From contig NZ_WLZY01000009.1 in assembly GCF_010122465.1 (NCBI RefSeq), forward strand, positions 1 through 64,000: 64,000 bases of DNA, read 5' to 3'. Source of the DNA: Phytoactinopolyspora mesophila (lineage in GTDB: Bacteria > Actinomycetota > Actinomycetes > Jiangellales > Jiangellaceae). Under the pieces are notes generated by a model, which was given only the letters and a program-made list of their open reading frames with translations, made no database searches and had not been told where the DNA came from. The stretch's first letter is position 1. The number at the start of each line of letters is the position of its first letter. Shown here one piece after another: positions 9,129-17,638 of this stretch. The translations under genes were made by a program, and so were the position numbers.

Positions 9129-10106
9129 TCAGGCAGGGGTCCCCGTAGTGCCGCGCAGAGCCAGCGTGCCCTCCAGGACGATCTGCTCCGGCGCCCCACC
9201 GTTCAGGTTCTGTTGCAGTAGATCCACCGCGACGCGGCCCAGTTCCGCGACGGGTGCGGTGACTGTCGTCAGGTTCGGTGTCACCGTACGGGCGAGCAAG
9301 ACGTCGTCGCAGCCGACGACGCTGCGCGCCTCCGGCACCGGCACACCGGCCTCGGCTAGGCCGGCCAGAACGCCGCAGGCCATGAGATCGTCGAAAGCGA
9401 ATGCCGCTGTCGCCGCCGAGCCGGCGAACGCGACGGCGGCCTCTCTGCCGCCTTCGTACGACGCCCCAAAGGAGCCCAACTCGATGAGTTCGACCTCGGA
9501 CTTCTCCGCCCATGCTCGGATCGCGGCGGCACGCCGGCGAGCCGCCCAGGATGCGGCTGGACCACCGATCAGCGCCACTCGACGATGCCCGAGCTCTTGC
9601 AGATGACGTCCCGCTTCAGTCAATGCTGCCGAGTTGTCACACACGACGGCGGACATCCCCGGGACCGTGCGATTGATGACGACAGCCGGCAGCCCTCCCA
9701 CCGCCTCGGTGAGCGACCCCGTGGCCGCCCGTGGCGAGGCGATGATCAGGCCATCGACCTGCGCTTTGAGCCGGCTGATCAGCTCCGGCTCAGCGCTGGC
9801 TCGCTCGTCCGCGTCGACCAGCATCACCGATGAGTCGATCTGCGCGGCCGCTTGCTGGATGGCCCGCACCAACGGCGGAAAGAACGGGTTGGTGATGTCC
9901 GGCACCATCAGGCCCACCATTCCGGTCCGCCCGGTGGCCAGCCCCCGGGCAGCGCGGTTCATCTGATAGCCCATCTCCCGCGCCGTGACCAAGATGCGCT
10001 CACGCAACTCGTCGTTGACGATCTCCGGGCGGCTGAACGCACGCGAAACCGTCGACGCCGACACGCCGCACGCCTCGGCGACCGCATAGATCGTCACGCG
10101 CTTCAT
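9129..10106 (-). CDS. LacI-family transcriptional regulator of the amino-sugar cluster
   Basis: This 325-residue regulator starts at the ATG at 10106, preceded by GGGAGG, with the LacI helix-turn-helix at once (VTIYAVAEACGVSASTVSRA), then a hinge helix and a periplasmic-binding-protein-like effector domain (MVGLMVPDITNPFFP onward). The open frame extends 33 codons further upstream but these cross the divergent promoter. It probably binds the TGCAASCGGTTGCA palindromes found at 9053-9089, 10186, 14033 and 17324. The gene lies between the NagB-like gene and the divergent AGE gene and is likely to respond to a sugar or sugar phosphate from the imported substrate. The ligand is unknown. Confidence 0.93.
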   Translation of the reverse strand: MKRVTIYAVAEACGVSASTVSRAFSRPEIVNDELRERILVTAREMGYQMNRAARGLATGRTGMVGLMVPDITNPFFPPLVRAIQQAAAQIDSSVMLVDADERASAEPELISRLKAQVDGLIIASPRAATGSLTEAVGGLPAVVINRTVPGMSAVVCDNSAALTEAGRHLQELGHRRVALIGGPAASWAARRRAAAIRAWAEKSEVELIELGSFGASYEGGREAAVAFAGSAATAAFAFDDLMACGVLAGLAEAGVPVPEARSVVGCDDVLLARTVTPNLTTVTAPVAELGRVAVDLLQQNLNGGAPEQIVLEGTLALRGTTGTPA

Positions 10107-10185
10107 CCTTGCCTCCCACCGTCGACGATTCCAATACCCACGATCATGCCCGACACGCGAGGCCAGGCTAGCCGCTATCATCTTA

Positions 10186-10199
10186 CGCAACCGGTTGCA
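10186..10199. promoter_or_regulatory. LacI-type operator upstream of the AGE epimerase gene
   Basis: CGCAACCGGTTGCA is an almost perfect palindrome 14 bases before the AGE start codon and 80 bases from the divergent lacI start. It matches the motif upstream of the other cluster genes and could control both directions. Confidence 0.8.
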
Positions 10200-10213
10200 G
10201 CTCAAGGAGAATC

Positions 10214-11467
10214 ATGCCCGTCCGCGCAGCTCGTGCACAGCTTGAAGCCGTCATCTTCCCGTTCTGGCTGGAACACGGCATCGACCACGTCAACGGCGGG
10301 TTCTTCACCTGTTTCGACAACCGCGGCCGCAACTTGCTCTCGACCGACAAGTTCACCTGGTCGCAAGGGCGATTCGTGTGGCTGCTGGCCCGCGCCGCGA
10401 GGCTGGCCGACCAGAATCTCCTCGACGCGGATCCACGCGAACTGTCCCGGCTCGCCGAAGCCGGCGCCGCCTTCCTCGTGGAACACACCCTCCGACCCGA
10501 CGGCACGTGCCACTTCGTCGTGGACCGTACCGGCCGCCCAACAGCCGGGCCTGCCGGGGAGACTCACAGTGTCTACGCGGATTGCTTCGTCGCGATGGGG
10601 CTGGCCGAGCTTTCGAGACAGACCGGCGACCCGCAGTGGCTCGAGATCGCAGCACCAGTCTTGGACACGGCATCAGCCAGCATCGGCGCCGGAACCGCCG
10701 ACACTCCTCCGTACCCGGTCCCCCCAGGGCATACCGCGTTCGGCCCGCGGATGATCCTGCTCAACACCCTGCTCGAATACGCCCGCGCCCGCCAGGAGCT
10801 CGGCCTGCTCACCGACGAAGACCGCGCCGCTCTGGGTGCGGCTCGCGATGTGATGCTGAGCCACCGGCTGCCCAACGGCACGTTCCGCGAGATGATCCCG
10901 GATCGTCCGGACGAGACCACGCTGGTCTCCCGCCACCGTGTTCCCGGTCACGCCATCGAAGGGTTGTGGGTCGCACTCGAGGCCGGCGAATTGCTCGGCC
11001 GCACCGGCATTCCAGCGCTGCTTGCCAGCATCCCAGCCCTCTGTGAGTCGGCGTGGGACGACGATCACGGCGGTCTGTTCCGGTACGTGGACCACGACGG
11101 CGCGGCCGAACCGCGCGGCACCGACGCCGGATCTCCCTACGAGGCACTCGTCCGCCGCACCTGGAGCACCAAGCTCTGGTGGGTGCACACCGAAGCCGCA
11201 TACACCACCGCATTAGCGGCGCAGCGGTACGGCGACTCAGCCGCGCAGGGCTGGTTCGACCGGATCTGGGCCTACACGCTCGACACGTTCCCGGGCGGCG
11301 ATGAGGGCTCCGAGTGGATTCAGATCCGCGAACGTTCGGGGAAGCCCCTCGACGAGGTGGTCGCGCTCCCCGTCAAGGATCCGTTCCATATCGCCCGCAA
11401 CCTGATGCAGATCGTCGAACTCGGCGCCCTCACCGCACACTCTTACTCGGCCCCTGCGGGTACGTAA
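10214..11467 (+). CDS. AGE-family sugar 2-epimerase (N-acylglucosamine 2-epimerase family)
   Basis: This 417-residue cytosolic protein belongs to the (alpha/alpha)6-barrel AGE superfamily. Family signatures are GRFVWLLARAARLA near the N-terminus, SRHRVPGHAIEGLWV in the middle, STKLWWVHTEAAYTT, and KDPFHIARNLMQ at the end; the His residues in PGHAIE, VHTEA and FHIARN match the metal-free acid/base histidines of the family. Members interconvert GlcNAc and ManNAc, cellobiose/mannobiose epimers, or mannose/glucose/fructose. The NagB-like neighbour favours an amino sugar. A strong AAGGAGA site precedes the ATG at 10214. Its 3' end overlaps the convergent secreted-protein gene by 25 bases. The exact substrate is not determined. 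Confidence 0.9.
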   Translation: MPVRAARAQLEAVIFPFWLEHGIDHVNGGFFTCFDNRGRNLLSTDKFTWSQGRFVWLLARAARLADQNLLDADPRELSRLAEAGAAFLVEHTLRPDGTCHFVVDRTGRPTAGPAGETHSVYADCFVAMGLAELSRQTGDPQWLEIAAPVLDTASASIGAGTADTPPYPVPPGHTAFGPRMILLNTLLEYARARQELGLLTDEDRAALGAARDVMLSHRLPNGTFREMIPDRPDETTLVSRHRVPGHAIEGLWVALEAGELLGRTGIPALLASIPALCESAWDDDHGGLFRYVDHDGAAEPRGTDAGSPYEALVRRTWSTKLWWVHTEAAYTTALAAQRYGDSAAQGWFDRIWAYTLDTFPGGDEGSEWIQIRERSGKPLDEVVALPVKDPFHIARNLMQIVELGALTAHSYSAPAGT

Positions 11468-14007
11468 CGATAGACGTTGGTCTCGTCGGCGAAATAGATC
11501 GTGCCCTCGCCGTCGATACCGGACTGCCTGGCCCCGCTACTCACCAGCACCTCGAAGTCGAGGTCGTCAGGGTCGAAACGGAAGAGCCGTCCGCTGGTGT
11601 TGCCGTAGACATAACCGTCCTGGCCCCGGTAGTACAACTCGCTGAGCCGGCCCCAGATGTTGGAGTTGGCGATCCCGGTCTCGAAGGAACGGACGATCTC
11701 CCTCGTGTCCGGGTCGAACTCGGCAATGGTGCCAGCCTCGGTCAATACCCACAGCCGGCCGTCCGGCGTGAAGGTCATGGCATGGATGATCGTGGCGCCC
11801 GGCACCGCACCGCTCCACACCTTCTCGCCCTGTTGCACATCCCAGATGAACAGCTCAGCCTCCTCCTGCGTGGGTTCGCTGGACAGCCCGCCGTGGATCG
11901 ACGTGCCCGCGTACACGAGACCGTCGCGATACTCCAACGCGGTCACACTCTGATCTTCGACAACATGCCGGTGTACCTCGTGGTCGCCGTTGTTCGGATT
12001 GAGCAGCACGAGCGCCCCACCGAGTTCGCCGTAATTGGGGATCGTCCCGGCCGCGACGAGGTCTCCCGCGGACACCATGTGTAGCGGGCGATCCTGCCCG
12101 TGCGGCTCCCCGCGCCCGAGGGTGAATAGGTGAGACGGGTTGGCGCCCCAGTCCCAGTCCTTGTTCGTCTTGCCGACGTAGAACGACGCGTTCGGGTAGA
12201 CGCCAACCACGATCCGGTTCTTGTGAGCGATCATGCTGTCCGCTTGCCCCGGCCCGGACAACTGCTCGAGGTCTCCAGTCTGGTGGTTCACCCGCGCCAT
12301 CACGCCGGGACTGAGGTAGGCACCGAAATAGACATTTCCATCCGGGCCGTTCCCTACGGAGTGAATCGTCGCCGGCGCTCCATCGATGTCGCCGGTGACG
12401 ACGTCACCGCTCCCTTCGGCCAGGTTGTAGCGCCACACGGTGCCGTCGCCGCGCAAGCCCACCAGTGTCGTGCCGGGGAACTGCTCCGTGCCGAGCTCGA
12501 CCAGCTCCAACGCAATGGTCCCGTCGAGCTGGGTCGCCAGCGGACCGTCGTCCCAGCCGATCGAGACAGTCTCCCTCGCATCGATGTCGTAGCCGTGCAC
12601 CGATCCACCGGAGAGATAGAAGAACAGACCGTCGACGCTGTCCCGTGTCCACGCGCCGACCTCCTGCTCCAATGTCTCCGAACAGCACCATTCACCCGCG
12701 GTGCGGTCGTATACAGCGACGTTGTCCGGGCTGGCCGGCGAGTACGCCACGAACACCAGGTCCCCGTGGCGCACGATCCGGTTGACGAAATCGGGTGCGA
12801 CGCCGTGCGGCAACCCGATCTCGTCGACGACGCCGGACTCCGGGTCGACGCTCATGAGGCGCCCGACAGCGCCGGTACCAACCCAGAGCTCATCGCCGAC
12901 CTGCTCGAAGCCCCAGGCGTAGTCGCCGTCGTCGATCACGCTGCCGTAGTCCCGGACGTCACCCGATGGGATGTCGTAGGCGTAGACCTTCGCATTCGGG
13001 TACGTCGTGCCGTACAGCGTGTCGCCGTCGAGCAGCAGGCTGCGCAGCATCGCCTCTCCGGCCAGGCGCGTGGCCAGCGTCTCCAGCTCCTGGGACAGCG
13101 GGTCGTAGCGCCACAGGGTGCCGTCGTTCGGCGCCCGCACACTGAAGTACACCCGATGGTCGGTATCGACGACGATCGAGCTGGCCACCGTGTAGCCCGT
13201 CATGTCGATCGAGTCCAGCATCTCGCCGTCGCGGAGGTCGACCACGTTGAAGCTCACGGGGTTGCCGTCGGAAAAGAGGTAACCGACGGGTGTTCCGTCC
13301 GGCAGGACGTCCGTGGCGCCGAGCCGCACGTTCGGCGTCGACATCGCGATCCCGAGATCCTCGACCACCGCCCCCTCGCCCCGGTCGAGCACCCGCACGT
13401 CGTCGACGTGGTACGTGGCGATGTTCGCGATGCTCGAGTACCAGAGGACCGCCGCACTGGTGGCCTCGTCCGGCGCGTCGGCGTCGAGGGTCACGTCCTG
13501 CCAACTGTCACGAGGCAGGCGCCCGATCGACAACGTGTGCTGCTCGAGCTGCTGCCCGTCGTCGTCGTAGAAGTAGAAATACAGCGCGGACGCCCCGGGG
13601 CTGGTGTATTCCTCGATGTAGACCTGCGCGGCGACGCGGAAGGAGTTCCCGCCTTCGACGTCGAAGGCGTCGCTGCGCAGTCCCGCACTGATCTCCGAGC
13701 TGGGATTGTGCAGCAGCAGGCTGTATTCGCCTTCGGCCGCCCGGGTGTCGACGACGGAGAACGAGTCCGGATCGGCCGCCCCGTGGGTATGTGTCCAGCC
13801 GGGAATGTCGCCGTCGACGACGGGCTCCTCGAATCCGCCGTTGACCGGGCCCATCACCGGTGCCGCGGCCGTCGATGGTCCAGCGCCCGCTCCTGGTGCG
13901 AACATCAGCCCGGCTGTCAATGCGCCGGCGATGCCCGCCGCCCACGCCGCCGAGCCCAGTCGTGATCCACCGCCGGAGATCCGGCGCTCTCTCGCTTCTT
14001 CACTCAT
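11443..14007 (-). CDS. Large secreted protein: carbohydrate-binding-like domain plus beta-propeller repeats
   Basis: This 854-residue protein starts at the ATG at 14007 (GAAGGG upstream), has an export signal (AAWAAGIAGALTAGLMFAPG), then a jelly-roll-type module (about residues 50-190, opening VNGGFEEPVVDGDIPGWTH) of the kind found as a carbohydrate-binding domain. The remaining 650 residues are repeated four-stranded units with motifs such as DGTLWRYDP, GTVWRYNLA, NKDWDWGANP and DGRLWVLTE, typical of seven- or eight-bladed propellers. Some polysaccharide lyases have this fold, but I cannot name a family or active site. A LacI-type operator overlaps the region 26 bases upstream, so it is co-regulated with the importer and AGE gene. 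It probably binds or cleaves the polymer from which the imported sugar comes. Confidence 0.75.
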   Translation of the reverse strand: MSEEARERRISGGGSRLGSAAWAAGIAGALTAGLMFAPGAGAGPSTAAAPVMGPVNGGFEEPVVDGDIPGWTHTHGAADPDSFSVVDTRAAEGEYSLLLHNPSSEISAGLRSDAFDVEGGNSFRVAAQVYIEEYTSPGASALYFYFYDDDGQQLEQHTLSIGRLPRDSWQDVTLDADAPDEATSAAVLWYSSIANIATYHVDDVRVLDRGEGAVVEDLGIAMSTPNVRLGATDVLPDGTPVGYLFSDGNPVSFNVVDLRDGEMLDSIDMTGYTVASSIVVDTDHRVYFSVRAPNDGTLWRYDPLSQELETLATRLAGEAMLRSLLLDGDTLYGTTYPNAKVYAYDIPSGDVRDYGSVIDDGDYAWGFEQVGDELWVGTGAVGRLMSVDPESGVVDEIGLPHGVAPDFVNRIVRHGDLVFVAYSPASPDNVAVYDRTAGEWCCSETLEQEVGAWTRDSVDGLFFYLSGGSVHGYDIDARETVSIGWDDGPLATQLDGTIALELVELGTEQFPGTTLVGLRGDGTVWRYNLAEGSGDVVTGDIDGAPATIHSVGNGPDGNVYFGAYLSPGVMARVNHQTGDLEQLSGPGQADSMIAHKNRIVVGVYPNASFYVGKTNKDWDWGANPSHLFTLGRGEPHGQDRPLHMVSAGDLVAAGTIPNYGELGGALVLLNPNNGDHEVHRHVVEDQSVTALEYRDGLVYAGTSIHGGLSSEPTQEEAELFIWDVQQGEKVWSGAVPGATIIHAMTFTPDGRLWVLTEAGTIAEFDPDTREIVRSFETGIANSNIWGRLSELYYRGQDGYVYGNTSGRLFRFDPDDLDFEVLVSSGARQSGIDGEGTIYFADETNVYRYVPAGAE

Positions 14008-14032
14008 CGCACTACCCTTCGGTTTCGGTAAC

Positions 14033-14046
14033 TGCAAGCGGTTGCA
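14033..14046. promoter_or_regulatory. LacI-type operator upstream of the secreted propeller protein
   Basis: TGCAAGCGGTTGCA is identical to the copies at 9053 and 17324 and lies 26 bases before the start codon at 14007. It shows that this gene has its own regulated promoter and is not just the end of the transporter operon. Confidence 0.82.
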
Positions 14047-14115
14047 GAGTCGGCGCCGATTCCACCTCCCGTCCGTGACACGAGGAACTCCCAGGTAGGC
14101 GCGGTTGCCCGCCGG

Positions 14116-14997
14116 CTACTTCAGCCCGCTCATCACCACGCCACGAACGAAGAACCGCTGCAATCCGATGAAGATCAACAGGGTCGGCAGAAAGATGATC
14201 ACAGCTCCGGCCATGGTGGTAGCCAGCACCGTGTCCTGCTGTTGCATGCTGTTCAACCCGACCGTCAGGACGTACATGTCCGGTGTGCGCTGCGCGACCA
14301 GCGGCCACAGGAAGTCGTTCCAGTGCCACAGGAAGACGAACGTGCCCAGCGTCGCCATGATCGGCTTCGTCTGCGGCAAAATGATCGACCAGTAGATCCG
14401 GAATTCCCCGGCTCCATCGATCCGTGAGGCCTCGATGAGTTCGTCCGGGATATCGCGGATGAACTGGCGCATCAGGAACATCGCCTGGACGTTGGCCAGC
14501 GTCGGCAGAGTCAACCCCCACAACGTGTTCAGCCCGCCCATCTCGGACACGATGATGAACTGCGGGATCAGCGTCAGGTGGTAGGGCACCATCAACATCG
14601 CCACGAAGGACCAGAAGATGACTTCCCTGCCGAAGAACTTCTTCTTGGCGAAGGCATAGCCGGCCATCGATGCGAAGACGAGCACGAGAACAACGGAGGC
14701 GAGCGAATAGACCGCGGAGTTGAACGCCCAGCTCATGATCCGCGAGCTACCCAGCACCTCTCGATAGCTGTCGTACGAGATCACCGACGGGATCAGGGAA
14801 CCCGGCAGGTCGATCGGCTGGCCCGGCTGCAGCGAGATCACGATCATCGCGTAGAACGGGAAAGCGGTGACCACGGCCGCGAGGATCAGCGGCAGATGCA
14901 TTGTCCCCGGCCGCCGACGCCGGCCCATCCCCGCCACCCGGGCGCTCGCGGGCCTCACCCGCCGGCCGGCCGTGGGTTCCACCATCGACGTCGTCAT
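14116..14997 (-). CDS. CUT1 sugar ABC importer permease (MalG type)
   Basis: This 293-residue permease has six transmembrane segments and the EAA loop (ELIEASRIDGAGEFRIYWSIILP, split here as EASRIDGAGEF) that contacts the ATPase. The real start is the ATG at 14997, which overlaps the stop of the MalF-type gene (ATGA); the longer frame to 15378 is antisense noise. With 14994-15917 and the binding protein at 15989-17239 it forms a complete importer without its own ATPase. It ends in a typical FFVRGVVMSGLK tail. Confidence 0.94.
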   Translation of the reverse strand: MTTSMVEPTAGRRVRPASARVAGMGRRRRPGTMHLPLILAAVVTAFPFYAMIVISLQPGQPIDLPGSLIPSVISYDSYREVLGSSRIMSWAFNSAVYSLASVVLVLVFASMAGYAFAKKKFFGREVIFWSFVAMLMVPYHLTLIPQFIIVSEMGGLNTLWGLTLPTLANVQAMFLMRQFIRDIPDELIEASRIDGAGEFRIYWSIILPQTKPIMATLGTFVFLWHWNDFLWPLVAQRTPDMYVLTVGLNSMQQQDTVLATTMAGAVIIFLPTLLIFIGLQRFFVRGVVMSGLK

Positions 14998-15917
14998 TTC
15001 TTGTTCTCCTTGTCGAACAGCCACCGCTGAACCAGGGAGACGGTGAGTGTGATCACGAGCAAGACGACACCGGCAGCACTCGCGTAGCCGAAGTCGAAGT
15101 ACCCGAAGCCCTGGTCGTAGATCATGTAGGTCAGCGTGTAACTCGACCGGACCGGCCCACCGCCGGTCATGACGTAGATGGTGTCGAACACCTGGAAGGA
15201 CTTGATGATCTCGAGGATCAGCACGAAGAAGAGGGCTGGCTTCAGCAGTGGGATCGTCACATGCCGGAACCGCTGGAACCAGTTGGCGCCGTCGAGCGAC
15301 GACGCTTCGTAGTAGTCCTTGGGTATGGCGAGCATGCCGGCGAGCAGGATCAACATGTTGTAGCCGAAGTTGCTCCATGCGCTGACCATGGCCAGCGAGG
15401 GCAGCACCAGTAGATCGCTTTGCAGCCAGCCGAGCGGCCCCGCCCCGACCAAGCCGATCAACCAGTTCAGCGGCCCCTGCTGGCCGAAGATCCAGACCCA
15501 GATGATGCCCGAGATCACCGAACTGGTGACCACCGGCAAGAAGAAGATGGAACGATAGATCCCCATCCCACGCAGCGTCCGGTCACACAGTACGGCCATG
15601 AACAACGACACCGTGATCGACATCGGGATCGCGATCACCGCGTAGACCAGCGTCACCCGTAGAGCGCCCCAGAAGATCGGGTCGCTGAACAGCCGCGAGA
15701 AGTTGTCCATCCCGACGAAGTCCGCGCCGCCGGTGGGTCGCCAGTTGGTGAAGCTCAGCCCCACCCCGAAGATGGCTGGGATGATCTTGAAAGCCAGGAA
15801 CAGCACAACGTACGGCAAGATGAAGACGTAGGCGATCACCGCCTTGTCCGACTTCAACCAGCGCCGCTTTCCTGGTCCCCGTGCGGCTTTCTCATCGCGG
15901 GCAGTGATGGCCACCAC
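14994..15917 (-). CDS. CUT1 sugar ABC importer permease (MalF type)
   Basis: This 307-residue permease has an N-terminal VIAYVFILPYVVLFLAFKII helix, a characteristic SFTNWRP..FVGMDNFSRLF periplasmic segment, and an EAA loop (YEASSLDGANWFQRF). It pairs with the MalG-type protein encoded directly downstream with overlapping codons. The binding protein gene ends 71 bases upstream. The transporter is expected to take up an oligosaccharide released by extracellular enzymes; regulation by the operator at 17324-17337 is inferred. Confidence 0.94.
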   Translation of the reverse strand: MVAITARDEKAARGPGKRRWLKSDKAVIAYVFILPYVVLFLAFKIIPAIFGVGLSFTNWRPTGGADFVGMDNFSRLFSDPIFWGALRVTLVYAVIAIPMSITVSLFMAVLCDRTLRGMGIYRSIFFLPVVTSSVISGIIWVWIFGQQGPLNWLIGLVGAGPLGWLQSDLLVLPSLAMVSAWSNFGYNMLILLAGMLAIPKDYYEASSLDGANWFQRFRHVTIPLLKPALFFVLILEIIKSFQVFDTIYVMTGGGPVRSSYTLTYMIYDQGFGYFDFGYASAAGVVLLVITLTVSLVQRWLFDKENKK

Positions 15918-15988
15918 GGCCTCCTGTCTTCCTCACATCGGCCGGGCGGAGCAGTGCGAGAACGCCTGCCCCACCCGCGTATCCCAGA

Positions 15989-17239
15989 TCAGCCGCGCGC
16001 AAGCAGCGCGTTGACCTCATCGGCTGCCGTGTTCAGTGCGGCCTCCGGGGTTTCCCGGCCGAGCAGCGCGGCCTGAATATGGGGCTTGATCAGATCGATG
16101 ATCTCGCGCGCTTGCTCGTGGGGCACCGCGGACCAGATGGTGTCGAGGTACTGCTCCTGTTCGACCATGAGCGGATCCTCGAGGAACCCGGTGACCGATT
16201 CACGAGCGGCCGAGTACTCGGCGTCACGGTTGAACGACTCCATCTCCTCGGGGGAAGTGAGGAACTCCACCCAGATTTTGGCAGCGTCGATGTTGTCGCT
16301 GGTGTTGAAGATCGACAGGCCGCCGACAGTGCCGAAGTTGGCCTGCTCGACGCCGGTCAGCGGCTCGCTCACGATGAGGTTGTCCGGGTCGACGAATCTC
16401 ATCACCGTCGACACGATCTCGTTCGGCAGGAATGCGACCTCGCTGCGGCCCGCCGCCGACTGCTCGAAATCTTCCGACGTTGTCAGGCTCTGCTGCGGGA
16501 CGTAGTCGTTGTCAGCCAGCTCACGCAGGAAAGACAGGGCCTCGACGCCCTCCGGACCGTTGAAGGCCGCCTGGCCGTTCTCGTCGAGCACCTGCCCGCC
16601 CGCCTGCAGCAGGTAGGGATAGAAGGACATGTTCAGGGTGACGGTGCCGGGGTATTGCGTGAGGTAGTAACCGGCATCCTTGACCGCGGGCGCGATCTCG
16701 AGCGCCTCATCCCAAGTCGTGGGGCAATCGACTCCTGCCTCCTCGAGCACGTTCTTGAAGCAGATAACCGAACTGACGCTCATCAGCAGTGGGACGCTGT
16801 ACAGCTCACCCTCGTAGCTCATCGCTTCGAGCGCTGAATCACGGAAGTCGTCGAGGTCGTCCTCGACGATGTCGCTCACCGGCTCCAGCACACCTTGCGC
16901 GACGAACTTCGGCACGAAGTCAGGGTTGAAATACACCACGTCAGGCGCGAGCCCACCGGCCAGCGAGGTGTTCAGCTGCTCCTCACGGCCGTCCCACGGC
17001 TGCACGATCACTTCGACGTCGATATCGGGATACTGTTCGTTGAACCGTTCGACGACCGGCTCCCAGTACTGCTCCGTGTTAGCCGCACCGATCGGGTAGG
17101 ACCAGAAGGTGATCGCTCCCGAGACTTCGTCAGGCGACACCTGATCTCCGGTGCCGCCGTCATCGCCGCCACACGCCGTGACGAGGAGAGCCGCAGCGAT
17201 GAGGACCGCTGCCGTCCGAATGCCTTTGGTGAGTCCCAT
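15989..17239 (-). CDS. Extracellular sugar-binding lipoprotein of CUT1 importer
   Basis: This is a 416-residue family 1 solute-binding protein with a lipoprotein signal: AAVLIAAALLVTACGG, lipidated on the Cys near residue 23. It continues with the usual ITFWSYPIGAANTEQYWEPVVERFN opening (here in parts), where the aromatic residues line the sugar site. The ATG at 17239 follows AAAGGGAC. It is the first gene of the binding protein - MalF - MalG operon and is preceded by the LacI-type operator at 17324-17337. The ligand is unknown; NagB-like and AGE neighbours favour an amino-sugar oligosaccharide. Confidence 0.94.
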   Translation of the reverse strand: MGLTKGIRTAAVLIAAALLVTACGGDDGGTGDQVSPDEVSGAITFWSYPIGAANTEQYWEPVVERFNEQYPDIDVEVIVQPWDGREEQLNTSLAGGLAPDVVYFNPDFVPKFVAQGVLEPVSDIVEDDLDDFRDSALEAMSYEGELYSVPLLMSVSSVICFKNVLEEAGVDCPTTWDEALEIAPAVKDAGYYLTQYPGTVTLNMSFYPYLLQAGGQVLDENGQAAFNGPEGVEALSFLRELADNDYVPQQSLTTSEDFEQSAAGRSEVAFLPNEIVSTVMRFVDPDNLIVSEPLTGVEQANFGTVGGLSIFNTSDNIDAAKIWVEFLTSPEEMESFNRDAEYSAARESVTGFLEDPLMVEQEQYLDTIWSAVPHEQAREIIDLIKPHIQAALLGRETPEAALNTAADEVNALLARG

Positions 17240-17323
17240 TGCGTCCCTTTCTCGACCAGGCGTTTTCCGACTTCGCTATTTGCGCCCAGCCGACATTTGG
17301 TAATTACTGGCAACCAAAATTCG

Positions 17324-17337
17324 TGCAAGCGGTTGCA
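17324..17337. promoter_or_regulatory. LacI-type operator upstream of the sugar-importer operon
   Basis: TGCAAGCGGTTGCA, identical to the sites at 9053 and 14033, lies 85 bases upstream of the binding-protein start. It is the fifth copy in the cluster and fixes its right-hand limit. Confidence 0.8.
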
Positions 17338-17638
17338 TCACCTTAGTGAGGGACGCCGCACAGCGTCAAGACTCAATCAGGCGAACGTGAGCGAATCGTG
17401 GCCTACCCAGTCGATGACAGGCGGGCAACGCAGCCGATTCGTGGCCGCGGGACGTTGATTCAATTCATCCGGCGGAACGCGCACACCACGTATCGAGACT
17501 GTGCATTCAGTGATACCGCTGTGCCAACAAATGAGACATCGCGGATCACAGCTCACCCAGTTCCGGGACGCCACCCTGCGTGGACCTCGGCCACCCGGGT
17601 CGAGACCGGGACAGCCCGCGAAGGGCAGTGGCGCCTCG
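17338..17638. other. Intergenic gap with no supported gene
   Basis: About 300 bases between the importer operator and the 3' end of the oxidoreductase gene. I see no conserved coding frame, tRNA or clear terminator. Short open frames here have no ribosome binding site and overlap each other on both strands. Confidence 0.6.

Noticed and set aside
12130-13965. 611-codon open frame on the plus strand
   Set aside because: It is antisense to the secreted propeller gene; high-GC third positions keep the opposite frame open. No ribosome binding site and no recognisable domain.
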